Source of the DNA: Cyanobium sp. T1B-Tous
GTDB taxonomy: Bacteria; Cyanobacteriota; Cyanobacteriia; PCC-6307; Cyanobiaceae
DNA: 64,000 nucleotides
NCBI RefSeq assembly: GCF_024345475.1
Contig: NZ_JAGQBE010000002.1
Span: 32,848-96,847, forward strand
Direction of reading: 5' to 3'
The notes under the pieces were generated by a model. The model saw only the letters and a list, made by a program, of their open reading frames with translations, had not been told where the DNA came from and searched no databases. Each line of letters starts with the position of its first letter. Within the stretch, counting starts at the first letter, position 1. A program made the position numbers and the translations under genes. Below, piece after piece: positions 53,351-61,684 of the stretch.

Positions 53351-54442
53351 TCAGGAATACAAATTAGAAGGCAAAATATGGTAGACCGAAACCATGGTAG
53401 CCAGCACATAGCTCGGCAACAACACGGGGCGCAGATAGCGGAGGAGCGATTCGGCCTGGGAGGAGAACACGCGATCCAACAGCTCATCGGCGATCACGAC
53501 ATAAACGATACCCACATAAATGATCACTTGGAATTGACCTGCAAAACCGGAGAGAGCCGAAGCAGGCAAGAGCTGGGCCAAATAGATGGAATTACCAGCC
53601 GCTGAAAACACGGCGCCAAGGATGAGATCGTCACGGCTATCCCGAATGATCAGGGCAAGAATGCACAACCCAATGGCCAAGAAATTTCCCAAAAAGCTTG
53701 ACCAAAGCGCCAGCTCGCTGCGACGTCGAATCACAAGAGAAAGATCAACCACCGGCCTGGAAGCAACAACATTGGCACCCTGACCAGGCAGCCCGAGATG
53801 GCTTTTAATACTCAGACCCGAAACATCAATTCTGAGGGGCGAAATGCTCCAGTCATAGAGGATGAAGTCGGGGTCAATATAAGACTGGTCTTTGTCGACT
53901 TTAAAGGTCAGTCCGTCAACAAGCGGGTTCTCAATTCCGATTTTGATCTGCAGATAGTGTCGATCCAGGGGATAGTCATTCAACCGCCAAGGCATCGCCA
54001 CTCGGCAGCGCACCTTGTAGAGGCTCCAACTGATCTCGCCGAGCTGACGCCGCTCTAGCAGCTCAAAACGATCGATATCATTATCACTGGGTGCATTGAG
54101 CACGGCCAAGCGGTCACTGGGATTGGTTTCGGCAGACCCAGACCAGCGGGTCCAAAGGAAAAACTCAGCACCAAACTGATTGCCCAGCAGATTGATCTCA
54201 TCAATCACGGTCAGATAGGCACCCAGCTGCAACTCGTCAGCACCGAGAGGATCGGCACCCCGCCTGAAAGGCTCAGATCTCGGGATGGGCGTTGGGCCCG
54301 GTTGGGGCAGGGCGGCAGCTGGGCCCAGGCCCTGCACCCCGCTGCCGCAAAACAAAGTCACCGCTAGCGCAAAAGCAACAAGAGCAAGCCCGCGCCAGCG
54401 GAGGCGCCTGCGACAGCGACGATCCAAAAAGCGTTTGACCAC
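53351..54442 (-). CDS. Pentameric ligand-gated ion channel homologue (Pro-loop/Cys-loop family)
   Basis: 363 residues. Signal anchor (about 18-38), then an extracellular beta-rich domain (about 66-240) with LGAYLTVIDEINLLGNQF, FFLWTRW and the Pro-loop MPWRLNDYPLDRHYLQIKI (150-168), like the family's YPFDxQ element. Four helices follow: about 246-267, 272-293, 302-325 and 335-356. That is the full order of a prokaryotic pLGIC subunit. No eukaryotic-type cysteine loop, as in GLIC and ELIC. GTG start; base composition AT-richer than its surroundings. Confidence 0.85.
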   Translation of the reverse strand: MVKRFLDRRCRRRLRWRGLALVAFALAVTLFCGSGVQGLGPAAALPQPGPTPIPRSEPFRRGADPLGADELQLGAYLTVIDEINLLGNQFGAEFFLWTRWSGSAETNPSDRLAVLNAPSDNDIDRFELLERRQLGEISWSLYKVRCRVAMPWRLNDYPLDRHYLQIKIGIENPLVDGLTFKVDKDQSYIDPDFILYDWSISPLRIDVSGLSIKSHLGLPGQGANVVASRPVVDLSLVIRRRSELALWSSFLGNFLAIGLCILALIIRDSRDDLILGAVFSAAGNSIYLAQLLPASALSGFAGQFQVIIYVGIVYVVIADELLDRVFSSQAESLLRYLRPVLLPSYVLATMVSVYHILPSNLYS

Positions 54443-54547
54443 GCCAGGGGCTACCGCAACACCCCATGCTGCCGGATCAACTGCGCCGTGGCCATTCTGG
54501 GCGACGACCTAAACCAATCAAAACCAGCTCCAGGAGACGCTGATGAT

Positions 54548-54589
54548 GAAAGCGCTACGAGGAAAGAGTTACGAGGAAAGCGCTCCATC
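54548..54589. repeat. Three tandem 14-bp repeats in the gap before the DoxX gene
   Basis: GAAAGCGCTACGAG (54548-54561), GAAAGAGTTACGAG (54562-54575) and GAAAGCGCTCCATC (54576-54589) are three degenerate copies of one 14-base unit. Shortly after, two related 16-base stretches begin CCCCGATTACAAA and CCCCGGTTACAAA. The 260-base gap 54443-54702 is AT-richer than its surroundings and holds no gene I can support. It is probably accessory DNA or a regulatory leader. Confidence 0.6.
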
Positions 54590-54702
54590 AAAGCCCCGAT
54601 TACAAAACACCCCGGTTACAAACCGTGTAGAGCAGAAACGGTTCCAATCCACAGTGCTAGACAACCGAAGACCACCATAACAATCGATAACGCTGACCAA
54701 TC

Positions 54703-54726
54703 ATGTCCTCATTCATGTCCTCATTC
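54703..54726 (+). repeat. 12-bp direct repeat at the start of the DoxX gene
   Basis: ATGTCCTCATTC occurs twice in tandem (54703-54714, 54715-54726), and a third degenerate copy ATGTCGTCATCG follows. Each copy carries an in-frame ATG, giving three possible starts for the downstream protein (MSSFMSSFMSSSS). Slippage here would change only the number of MSSF units. Confidence 0.8.
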
Positions 54727-55101
54727 ATGTCGTCATCGTCGAGCTCTAGGCCTTCCCTGTTGAACCGCATTGCCAGAGTTCTTCTCTGCCTGGTCTTCAT
54801 CAATGCAGTGATTGGAAAGGTGGGGGGCTTTGCCGATACGGCGGGCGCCATTGCGGCCAAGGGCCTGCCCTTGGCCTCTGCGTTGGTGGTGGCCTCCATG
54901 CTGCTGATGGCTGCGGGGTCAGCGTTGGTGATCAGCGGCTGGCGATCCCGCCTGGGAGCGGTGCTGCTGTTGATCTTCCTCATTCCCACAACGCTGTTGT
55001 TCCACGGCAATGCCGGCGATGCGGCCGAGAGGATTCAGTTGCTGAAAAACCTGTCGATCATGGCTGGGCTCCTGTTGGTCATCGAACAAGACGACGCCTA
55101 A
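54703..55101 (+). CDS. DoxX-family membrane protein
   Basis: 132 residues, or fewer if translation starts at the second or third ATG in the 12-base repeat. Four hydrophobic helices with RIARVLLCLVFINAVIGKVG at the start, GAIAAKGLPLASALVVAS in the middle and LLLIFLIPTTLLFHGNAGD, the DoxX pattern. Related proteins are linked to redox or quinone functions in other bacteria, but the role here is unknown. The end overlaps the methyltransferase gene by 4 bases, convergent. Confidence 0.85.
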   Translation: MSSFMSSFMSSSSSSRPSLLNRIARVLLCLVFINAVIGKVGGFADTAGAIAAKGLPLASALVVASMLLMAAGSALVISGWRSRLGAVLLLIFLIPTTLLFHGNAGDAAERIQLLKNLSIMAGLLLVIEQDDA

Positions 55102-55787
55102 ACCAGCCGGCCCCACACCTCCAGGTAGCGCTCCTGCCGCGGCGCCACCTGGAGACCGGCCAAGCAGGCATGCGCCAAGACCGCGCACTCCAGCTGCTGC
55201 CGCACCTCCGCCACGCTGAAAGCCGCATGCAGGGAAGCGCGGTAGTCGTGGCGCAGCACCTCGGGGGCTCCCACCGTCTGGGACACCACCAGGGCCTCCA
55301 CCGCCTCGGGACTGGCAGGACGCCGCAGGTCCTGGAGGTACACCCAGGCCCCAGGGGCACCCAGCCGGGCCACGGCCTGCCAGAGCGCCGCCGGATCGTG
55401 CAGGTGGTGCAACAGGCTGTTGCTCACCACCGCCGTAAAGCTGGGGGCCAGAGATCCGCGTGCCGCCAGGGGCAGCACCACCTGCTCAAAGCGCAACCGC
55501 TCCGCCAGCTCAGGCGGCGCTGCCGCCAGACGTTCCCGGGCCACGGCCAGCATGCGGGGGGCGCCGTCCAGCCCAAGCACCGAGGCCTCCGGCCAGCGGT
55601 GAGCCAAGCGGAAGGTGATGTTGCCGGGGCCGCAGCCCAGATCCACCAGCCGCAGGCCCGGATCGTCGCCGCAGAGGTGGGCGAGCCGCTCCAGCATCGC
55701 CGCGTCGGAGGCCTCGAAATCGGCCGCGGCATAGGCCTCCACCTGGGCCGCGTCATCCATCAGCTCGGGCTCGGGAATCCGCTCCAT
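55098..55787 (-). CDS. Class I SAM-dependent methyltransferase
   Basis: 229 residues from the ATG of MERIPEPELMDD; longer readings overlap the divergent nrdJ promoter region. Motif I is LRLVDLGCGPGNITFRLA, and the acidic motif II is VLGLDGAPRML. NSLLHHLHDPAALWQAV follows, as in methyltransferase family 11/25 proteins. The substrate is unknown. The N-terminal helix DFEASDAAMLERL precedes motif I. Confidence 0.88.
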   Translation of the reverse strand: MERIPEPELMDDAAQVEAYAAADFEASDAAMLERLAHLCGDDPGLRLVDLGCGPGNITFRLAHRWPEASVLGLDGAPRMLAVARERLAAAPPELAERLRFEQVVLPLAARGSLAPSFTAVVSNSLLHHLHDPAALWQAVARLGAPGAWVYLQDLRRPASPEAVEALVVSQTVGAPEVLRHDYRASLHAAFSVAEVRQQLECAVLAHACLAGLQVAPRQERYLEVWGRLV

Positions 55788-55915
55788 CAGGCGCCTCAGC
55801 AGCAAGCAGCAGTCTGCCCGCCCCCATCCAGGGCCCACTGTTGCTGGTGTCAACGGCTTCTTGCACACCCCACCGGTGGCGTTATGGTTCGGCTCACCCC
55901 AGGGCTGTACCGCCT

Positions 55916-58303
55916 GTGACCCTCTCCGCCACGCCCCCGTCCTCGATCAGCGAAGCGACTGAAAAGGCTGCTGCTGAAAAGGCCTATGCCGCCGCCAGCG
56001 GCAGTCCGGCGGGCGAGGCCATCGACTTCCCGGCCACGGCGCCAGCCGCCAATCCTGTTTTCTATCGCACCTACAGCCGCAAAACCGAGACCGGCCGGGA
56101 GAGCTGGTATCAGGTGGCCGAGCGCAACCTGGGCGGCCTGCGCCGCCTGGGCGACCTCAACGACGAGGAAGTGGCCCTGCTGCGCCGCATGCAGCAGCAG
56201 CAGAAGGCCCTGCCCTCCGGCCGCTGGCTGTGGATCGGTGGCACCGAGTGGATCGAGCGCAGCGAGAACTTTTCCGGCTCCTACAACTGCACCTCCACCA
56301 ACCTGGTGGATTGGGAAGCCTTCGGGCTGATGATGGACCTGGCGATGATGGGCTGCGGTACCGGCGCCATCATTGAGCCCCACCTGATCAACCGCCTGCC
56401 GGTGGTGCGCAACCAGCTCAGCATTACCGGCGTCACCGACATCGGCGCCACCCCCGCCGGCCAGCGCCAGGAGCACACCAGCCACAGCATCAGCGGCAAC
56501 AGCGTGGCGATCAAGGTGGGCGACACCCGCCGGGGCTGGGTGGACAGCTACCAGCTGCTGCTCAACCTCTGCAGCGACGACCGCTTCGACGCCACCAGCC
56601 CGATTGAGATCAGCGTCGATCTCTCCGACGTGCGGCCGGTGGGAGAAACCCTCAAGGGTTTTGGCGGCATGGCCAACCCGGTGAAGCTCAAGGACCTCTA
56701 CGGCCGCGTGGCCCAGATCCTCAACAAAGCCCAGGGCCGCCAGCTCACCTCGGTGGAGTGCTGCCTGCTGATCGATGAGGCCGCCGTCACGATCGTGGCC
56801 GGCAACATCCGCCGCAGCGCCGGCATGCGCCAATTCAGCGCCGAGGACAACTCCGCCGCTGGAGCCAAGGAGAACCTCTGGCAACAGGACAGCGACGGTA
56901 ACTGGCGCATTGATCCCGAGCGCGATGCCCTGCGCATGGCCAACCACACCCGCGTCTTCCACAGCCGCCCGTCCCGGGAGACGGTGTTGGAGGCCGTCAA
57001 CAAGCAATTCCAGAGCGGCGAGGGCGCCATCCAGTTCGCCCCCGAAGCCATTGCCCGCTCCAACGCCGACCTGCTGAGCACCCCCGAGCTGCGCACGGAG
57101 TTCATCGGCATCTACTGCGACCAGGGCCGCGAGCAGGCCGGACAGTGGCTCACGACCCACCACCCGGACCTCAGTGCCGCCGAGCTGGAGCACCGCCTGG
57201 GGCGCTACGGCCTCAACCCCTGCGGCGAAATCCTCGGCGCCGACTTCCACTGCAACCTGGCCGAAATCCACCTCAACCAGATCGACCCCTCCGACCTGGT
57301 AGCCCAGGAGGAGGCCTTCCGGGCCGCCGGCCTCGCGGTGGCCTGCCTGCTCAACCATCGCTTTGAGGTGGAGCGCTACCGCCAGAGCCGGGCCTGGGAT
57401 CCGATCGTGGGCGTGAGCTTCACCGGCCTGTTCGACTTCTTTGTGCACGCCTTCGGCACCCCCTGGCTGCAGTGGTGGGAAGCCGGCCGTCCCGAAACGG
57501 AAGCGGGCCTGGCCTTCAAGGCCCAGGAGGCGGAATTCCTCAGCCGCTGGAAAGAGATCGTCAACCAGTCGGTGTGGGATTACTGCGACCGCCACGGCCT
57601 GCGCCGCCCCAACCGCTGCACCACCGTGCAGCCCGCCGGCACCAAGAGCCTGCTCACCGGCGCCTCCCCCGGCTGGCATCCCCCCAAGGCCCAGCGCTTC
57701 ATCCGCCGGATCACCTTCCGCAAGAACGATCCAGTGGCGCTGGCCTGCATGGATTACGGCTACACGATCGTGCCGTCCCAATCCGACAAGGACGAGCAGG
57801 GTCGCCTGCTGGACGACGCCTTTGACCCCCGCTGCACCGAGTGGCTGGTGGAGATCCCCACGGAAGTGAGCTGGGCCAACATCCCCGGCGCCGATCAGGT
57901 GGAGATCAACAACTTCTCAGCCCTGGCCCAGTTCGACTTCTACATGCAGGTGCAAAAGCACTACACGGCCCACAACACCTCGGCCACAGTGGAGTTCCGC
58001 GAGCACGAAATCGAAGCACTGGCCGATGCCATCCACCAGGCGATCGACCAGGGCGAGGGCTACATCTCGGCGGCGCTGCTGGCCCGCTTCGATGCCAACG
58101 CCACCTTCCCGCGGTTGCCCTTTGAGCCGATCGATGCTGCCACCTACCAGCGTCTCACCGCCGAAGTGGCCACCCGCCGCAGCACCACCTGCTTCTTTGA
58201 AGCGCTGCAGCGCTACGACCGCGGTGAACTGGTTGAAGCCGGCCCTGCGGGCTGCGACTCCGACAAGTGCCTGCTGCCCCTCGCGAAACCCAGCAACAAC
58301 TGA
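55916..58303 (+). CDS. nrdJ: Adenosylcobalamin-dependent ribonucleoside-triphosphate reductase
   Basis: 795 residues from the GTG at 55916. Monomeric class II reductase that makes dNTPs from NTPs using coenzyme B12. Seen: the first redox cysteine in SGSYNCTSTNL, the catalytic block GLNPCGEILGADFHCN (thiyl cysteine, Glu and second redox Cys) and a C-terminal CDSDKCLLPLAKP pair for re-reduction. The N-terminal 40 residues are low complexity. No cobalamin riboswitch is visible upstream: only about 128 bases separate it from the divergent methyltransferase gene. Implies B12 need. Confidence 0.96.
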   Translation: MTLSATPPSSISEATEKAAAEKAYAAASGSPAGEAIDFPATAPAANPVFYRTYSRKTETGRESWYQVAERNLGGLRRLGDLNDEEVALLRRMQQQQKALPSGRWLWIGGTEWIERSENFSGSYNCTSTNLVDWEAFGLMMDLAMMGCGTGAIIEPHLINRLPVVRNQLSITGVTDIGATPAGQRQEHTSHSISGNSVAIKVGDTRRGWVDSYQLLLNLCSDDRFDATSPIEISVDLSDVRPVGETLKGFGGMANPVKLKDLYGRVAQILNKAQGRQLTSVECCLLIDEAAVTIVAGNIRRSAGMRQFSAEDNSAAGAKENLWQQDSDGNWRIDPERDALRMANHTRVFHSRPSRETVLEAVNKQFQSGEGAIQFAPEAIARSNADLLSTPELRTEFIGIYCDQGREQAGQWLTTHHPDLSAAELEHRLGRYGLNPCGEILGADFHCNLAEIHLNQIDPSDLVAQEEAFRAAGLAVACLLNHRFEVERYRQSRAWDPIVGVSFTGLFDFFVHAFGTPWLQWWEAGRPETEAGLAFKAQEAEFLSRWKEIVNQSVWDYCDRHGLRRPNRCTTVQPAGTKSLLTGASPGWHPPKAQRFIRRITFRKNDPVALACMDYGYTIVPSQSDKDEQGRLLDDAFDPRCTEWLVEIPTEVSWANIPGADQVEINNFSALAQFDFYMQVQKHYTAHNTSATVEFREHEIEALADAIHQAIDQGEGYISAALLARFDANATFPRLPFEPIDAATYQRLTAEVATRRSTTCFFEALQRYDRGELVEAGPAGCDSDKCLLPLAKPSNN

Positions 58304-58324
58304 AGGGGAAGGGGCCCAGGGGTC

Positions 58325-59143
58325 TCAGCCTGAACTGGGCGGGTCGGCGACCACAAACTGGTCCCGGCCCGACTGTTTGGCCACAAGTAGGGCGTCATCA
58401 GCCCGTTTGTAGGTTTGGGTGTACACCTCTCCCTCGGCCCTTTCCGCCACGCCGATGCTGATGGTGGCACGCAGCAACTCATCACCAACCCTGATCCGCA
58501 GGCTCCGGGTATTTTCCAACATCCGTTGGGCAATATCAGAGGCCGTAGCCAGATCAGCATTCACCAAGAGGGCGAGAAACTCTTCCCCTCCCCAACGGCC
58601 ACAGGAATCATATTCACGCAAACTCTTGGTAAACGAATTCGCCAATTCGATCAGGATCTCGTCACCCACGTCGTGACCATAAACGTCATTGAAAAGCTTG
58701 AAACGGTCCACATCCATGGTGAGGAGGGAGTAGGTGCCCTCTTCCCGTGCCAACCGCTCATCCTCAATGCGACAACGCTCGGACATCAAGCGACGGTTGG
58801 GGATCGAGGTGAGCAGATCGTGGGTGGATGCCTCCCGCAACGCCTTGTTGAGGTCGTTCAGCATCGACTGGTAACGGTCGGAGATGCTGATGGCCCGCTC
58901 CAGGGTGCGGATCTGCCGGTCATACCGGCGGGATAGGTTGCGCACCCGTTCCTGCACACCTGTTTGGTAGCGATCGGAAATCTGGGTGATGCGCTCCAGC
59001 CGTGACACCTGCTGGGTCATCCGTTCCATCAGCTCCGCCAAGGCCTCCCTGAGGGGATGGCCAAGATAGGCCTCATCGGCCAGCAGCTCAGCTACACGAT
59101 CGTCAAAAGCATCAGACGACCGGAGATCACCAGGAGAGGGCAT
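58325..59143 (-). CDS. siaD: SiaD-like diguanylate cyclase
   Basis: 272 residues. A helical N-terminus (about 30-105) holds a coiled coil with a repeated QISDRYQ / SISDRYQ element, followed by a GGDEF domain. The active site is GGEEF (185-189), and RxxD (REYD, 176-179) five residues upstream is a complete inhibitory c-di-GMP site. Last gene of a siaABCD-like operon. In Pseudomonas SiaD makes c-di-GMP when bound by unphosphorylated SiaC, favouring aggregation. Here that link is inferred from gene order. Confidence 0.9.
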   Translation of the reverse strand: MPSPGDLRSSDAFDDRVAELLADEAYLGHPLREALAELMERMTQQVSRLERITQISDRYQTGVQERVRNLSRRYDRQIRTLERAISISDRYQSMLNDLNKALREASTHDLLTSIPNRRLMSERCRIEDERLAREEGTYSLLTMDVDRFKLFNDVYGHDVGDEILIELANSFTKSLREYDSCGRWGGEEFLALLVNADLATASDIAQRMLENTRSLRIRVGDELLRATISIGVAERAEGEVYTQTYKRADDALLVAKQSGRDQFVVADPPSSG

Positions 59144-59157
59144 GGCGGCGGCGAATA

Positions 59158-59556
59158 CTATGAAGCAACGGCAGCAATCTCGAACTCAAAGGTATAATCT
59201 TCTTTGAACTCTTCACCCAACTCTGCCGAGCGAGGATTACGGCTATCATAGAACCAAGAAACAGTAATCGACCTGCCATCGTCGGCAGCGGACTGAAGCC
59301 TGTCAAAGATATCAATCATGGCGCGGATACTACTCGTATTAAGGTAGTTGAGCTTCAGCTCAACTTTCAAGGGGCGATCTTCAGAGCCTAGAAATTCTTC
59401 AACCCAACCAATGATGGAGTCAAAAATTTCATAGGTGTTCTCTGGGTAGGACTCTCCCGTCATCACGAGCAATCCTTCGTCCCACTCTGCCTTGACTGCA
59501 GGGGTGGACTGGGTTGGGGCCAGACTCAGATTTTTCTGGAAATCAGTGTTTGTCAT
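59158..59556 (-). CDS. siaC: SiaC-family regulatory phosphoprotein (DUF1987)
   Basis: 132 residues. The family block GESYPENTYEIFDSIIGWVE (34-53) and LKLNYLNTSSIRAMIDIF are both present. Thr74 in LNTSS sits where the phosphorylated threonine of SiaC is expected. SiaC binds and activates the cyclase SiaD until SiaB phosphorylates it; SiaA removes the phosphate. It starts 5 bases after siaB and ends 14 bases before siaD, all on one strand. Confidence 0.9.
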   Translation of the reverse strand: MTNTDFQKNLSLAPTQSTPAVKAEWDEGLLVMTGESYPENTYEIFDSIIGWVEEFLGSEDRPLKVELKLNYLNTSSIRAMIDIFDRLQSAADDGRSITVSWFYDSRNPRSAELGEEFKEDYTFEFEIAAVAS

Positions 59557-59561
59557 GACCG

Positions 59562-60119
59562 TCAGATTGTGGCACGGAGCGTGAAAAAAGCCTTGCCGCC
59601 CCCTAGCTCATCGAGGCTGGCCTGCAGGGGCTCGGACGATTTACGGGCAATATCGATCAACCCCAGCCCCGCCCCAGTGACAGCTCCATCTTCCCGTGGC
59701 TTGCGGAGTTGCTCCTTGTAGAGGGACTTCAGCTGAATCTTATCCAGCCGAGCCAACTCGACAACACGTTCCAACAATTGCTGCCCATCGGACAGCTCGA
59801 TCATGTTACCAGCAGATACGATATAGCGATCAATTCCAGATTCTGCGATCACAACGGTGGCTGTTGCGTCTTGATCATTGTAGCCTCGACCCGCCGTGTA
59901 ATGCCTAATATTTTGACTCATTTCGATATAGACACTGAAGACGTCCATGGCGGACGACATACACTCCCTGGTGGACTCAATATGTTCCTTGAGCGCCGCA
60001 CCAATTTCACCGATCAGACTTCTTGAGGTTGGTCCGTTGAAGCAGATCAAAATCCGTTCATGCGTGAAGAAGTCTCTCAACGAGGAGAGGCTTCGACTGG
60101 TGGTCAGGGAACTGTCCAT
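59562..60119 (-). CDS. siaB: SiaB-family protein kinase
   Basis: 185 residues with a degenerate GHKL ATPase fold. The N box reads EMSQNIRHYTAG, the G boxes are VSAGNMIE and GAGLGLIDIARKS, and the N-terminal FFTHERILICFNGPTS is the family start. SiaB phosphorylates SiaC on threonine, with SiaA the opposing phosphatase. It lies 59 bases after siaA and 5 before siaC. Base composition is clearly AT-richer than the core genome, a sign of transfer. Confidence 0.88.
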   Translation of the reverse strand: MDSSLTTSRSLSSLRDFFTHERILICFNGPTSRSLIGEIGAALKEHIESTRECMSSAMDVFSVYIEMSQNIRHYTAGRGYNDQDATATVVIAESGIDRYIVSAGNMIELSDGQQLLERVVELARLDKIQLKSLYKEQLRKPREDGAVTGAGLGLIDIARKSSEPLQASLDELGGGKAFFTLRATI

Positions 60120-60178
60120 GGGCTGCTTGCTGAATTCAATCTTACCATCAAAGGTTGGTTAAGGGTTCTAACTCTCCA

Positions 60179-61348
60179 TTAGCTGAAACGGAAGGAGAGC
60201 ATGGTGATGTCATCCCGCTGGGGATGATCCCCCTTGAACGCATCCAAAGCCTTGGAAAAGGCCTCGTGTTGCTCAGAGAGAGGCTTGTGGGCATGTTCCA
60301 AAATCCACTGGGAGAACCGATCCGAGCCGAGTCCAAAACCGTGCTCGCCACCAGCTTGGTCGAGAAAACCATCGGTGGTCAAGTAGTAGGTGTTACCAGA
60401 ACTGAGTGGCACATCATGGTCGTGATAGTCGCCCGTACGGCGATCCCAAAGACTGCGATTGTCACCTTTGATGAAATTCACGGTCTCACCATCACTCCAA
60501 TAGAGCCAAATCTTGGCACCAGCAAAACGAAGCAGACAAGATTCAGCATCGATCAGGACCAGACCCACATCCATTGTTGTGGCGATTGCCCGAGACAATT
60601 GGGCTTCACTGAGAATGCTATGCATCCCCTCATTGGTGGCTTGAAGGATGGCAGCAGGGGAGGCAATTCCCTTGACCTGAATCGAGCGATCAATCCCCGC
60701 GCGAGCCAACATGGTCATCATGGCCCCAGACACGCCATGGCCGGCACAATCGGCGACTCCAGCGAGGCAGCGTCCACCCTCTTCATGGAACACATAATAA
60801 TCTCCGCCGACCGTATCGCGGGGCTGCCAGAGAATGAAATGGTCGTTGCCGAAGCGTTCACGAAGCTGGCGATTGGGCAGGATTGATTTTTGCAGCAGAG
60901 CTGCATACTGAATCGAGTCGTCAACCTGTTTGGTGACGTCCTTGAGGCGTTGGTGGGCTGAATCCACCAGGTCATAGGCTTGACGCTGGCGCATCAGAAC
61001 GGAGTTAAAAGCTTCCGTAAGGCGGCCGATCTCATCGTTGCCACGCAGCGTCAGCAGTTCATTGGTGTCCGTGGAGGCAATGGCATTGGCCTGACGAACC
61101 AGGCGGCTCAGGGGCTCCACCACCCGCAGGGAAAGAATCCGGTAGGAGATCGTGACACCGATCACCAAGAGAACGGCCAAGAAAATCGTTGTTTGGGCCT
61201 GAACCTGACTAGAACTGGGATCACTCAGCAGCATGGAAGCTGAATAAATCAAGTAGCCAAGAACAATTCCATTGAGGATGGCCAGAAGCAGAAAGATCTG
61301 CTGAATGGAAAGCACCCGCTTTCGACGTGTTGGTCGCGACACCGCCAT
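60179..61348 (-). CDS. siaA: SiaA-like PP2C phosphatase with HAMP domain
   Basis: 389 residues from the ATG at 61348, which has a GAGG site seven bases upstream; a TTG at 61390 is less likely. Two helices (about 15-38, 53-70) flank a loop of only some 14 residues, so no periplasmic sensor domain exists. HAMP (about 71-125) and a SpoIIE/PP2C domain follow: VGGDYYVF, VADCAGHGVSGAMM, TDGFLDQAGG and RDDITMLSFR keep the metal aspartates. Expected to dephosphorylate SiaC. Pseudomonas SiaA is much longer and has a periplasmic domain. Confidence 0.9.
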   Translation of the reverse strand: MAVSRPTRRKRVLSIQQIFLLLAILNGIVLGYLIYSASMLLSDPSSSQVQAQTTIFLAVLLVIGVTISYRILSLRVVEPLSRLVRQANAIASTDTNELLTLRGNDEIGRLTEAFNSVLMRQRQAYDLVDSAHQRLKDVTKQVDDSIQYAALLQKSILPNRQLRERFGNDHFILWQPRDTVGGDYYVFHEEGGRCLAGVADCAGHGVSGAMMTMLARAGIDRSIQVKGIASPAAILQATNEGMHSILSEAQLSRAIATTMDVGLVLIDAESCLLRFAGAKIWLYWSDGETVNFIKGDNRSLWDRRTGDYHDHDVPLSSGNTYYLTTDGFLDQAGGEHGFGLGSDRFSQWILEHAHKPLSEQHEAFSKALDAFKGDHPQRDDITMLSFRFS

Positions 61349-61494
61349 CCGGATCCTCTTGAGCCCTCTTCCAGTTTCGAGTTTAGTCAAATCGCTCCAG
61401 CGAGACAGCCTGCTCTCAGCAAGTTCTCAGATCACCGCCGGGCGGGCAGTCATGAGATCATGGTGCCGGTCCGGCAGTGTCCGGCTGGCCCCCT

Positions 61495-61579
61495 GGAGAG
61501 GTGGTCGAGTGGTTGATGGCTCCGGTCTTGAAAACCGGCGAGGCGCAAGCCTCCGTGGGTTCGAATCCCACCCTCTCCG
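61495..61579 (+). tRNA. tRNA-Ser (anticodon UGA)
   Basis: 85 bases. Acceptor stem GGAGAGG (61495-61501) pairs with CCTCTCC (61572-61578), with discriminator G at 61579. The anticodon stem CCGGT/ACCGG encloses the loop CTTGAAA with anticodon TGA at 61529-61531. A long class II variable arm (AGGC...GCCT) and a T arm GTGGGTTCGAATCCCAC follow. CCA is not encoded. It lies next to the Sia operon and a DUF723-like gene, so it may mark an integration site. Confidence 0.96.
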
Positions 61580-61684
61580 TTTTGGTTCCCGATCCGCCGC
61601 TTCCCCATGCGCGCGGCCCCCTGCCCCCCCTGCACCACGACCGGGGGTGGGGAAAACAAGTGGGCTCCACCCCCTGCGGATGGC

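Noticed and set aside
54488..54763. Short plus-strand frame of 91 codons before the DoxX gene
   Set aside because: The product is repetitive (SCPHSCPHSC) because it reads the tandem repeats. It overlaps the DoxX start in another frame and has no conserved features.
55788..55915. Possible cobalamin riboswitch before nrdJ
   Set aside because: The gap is only about 128 bases and no B12-box-like element was seen, so there is no support despite the B12 dependence of the enzyme.
55850..57781. Minus-strand reading frame of 643 codons
   Set aside because: Antisense to nrdJ, whose catalytic motifs are unmistakable.
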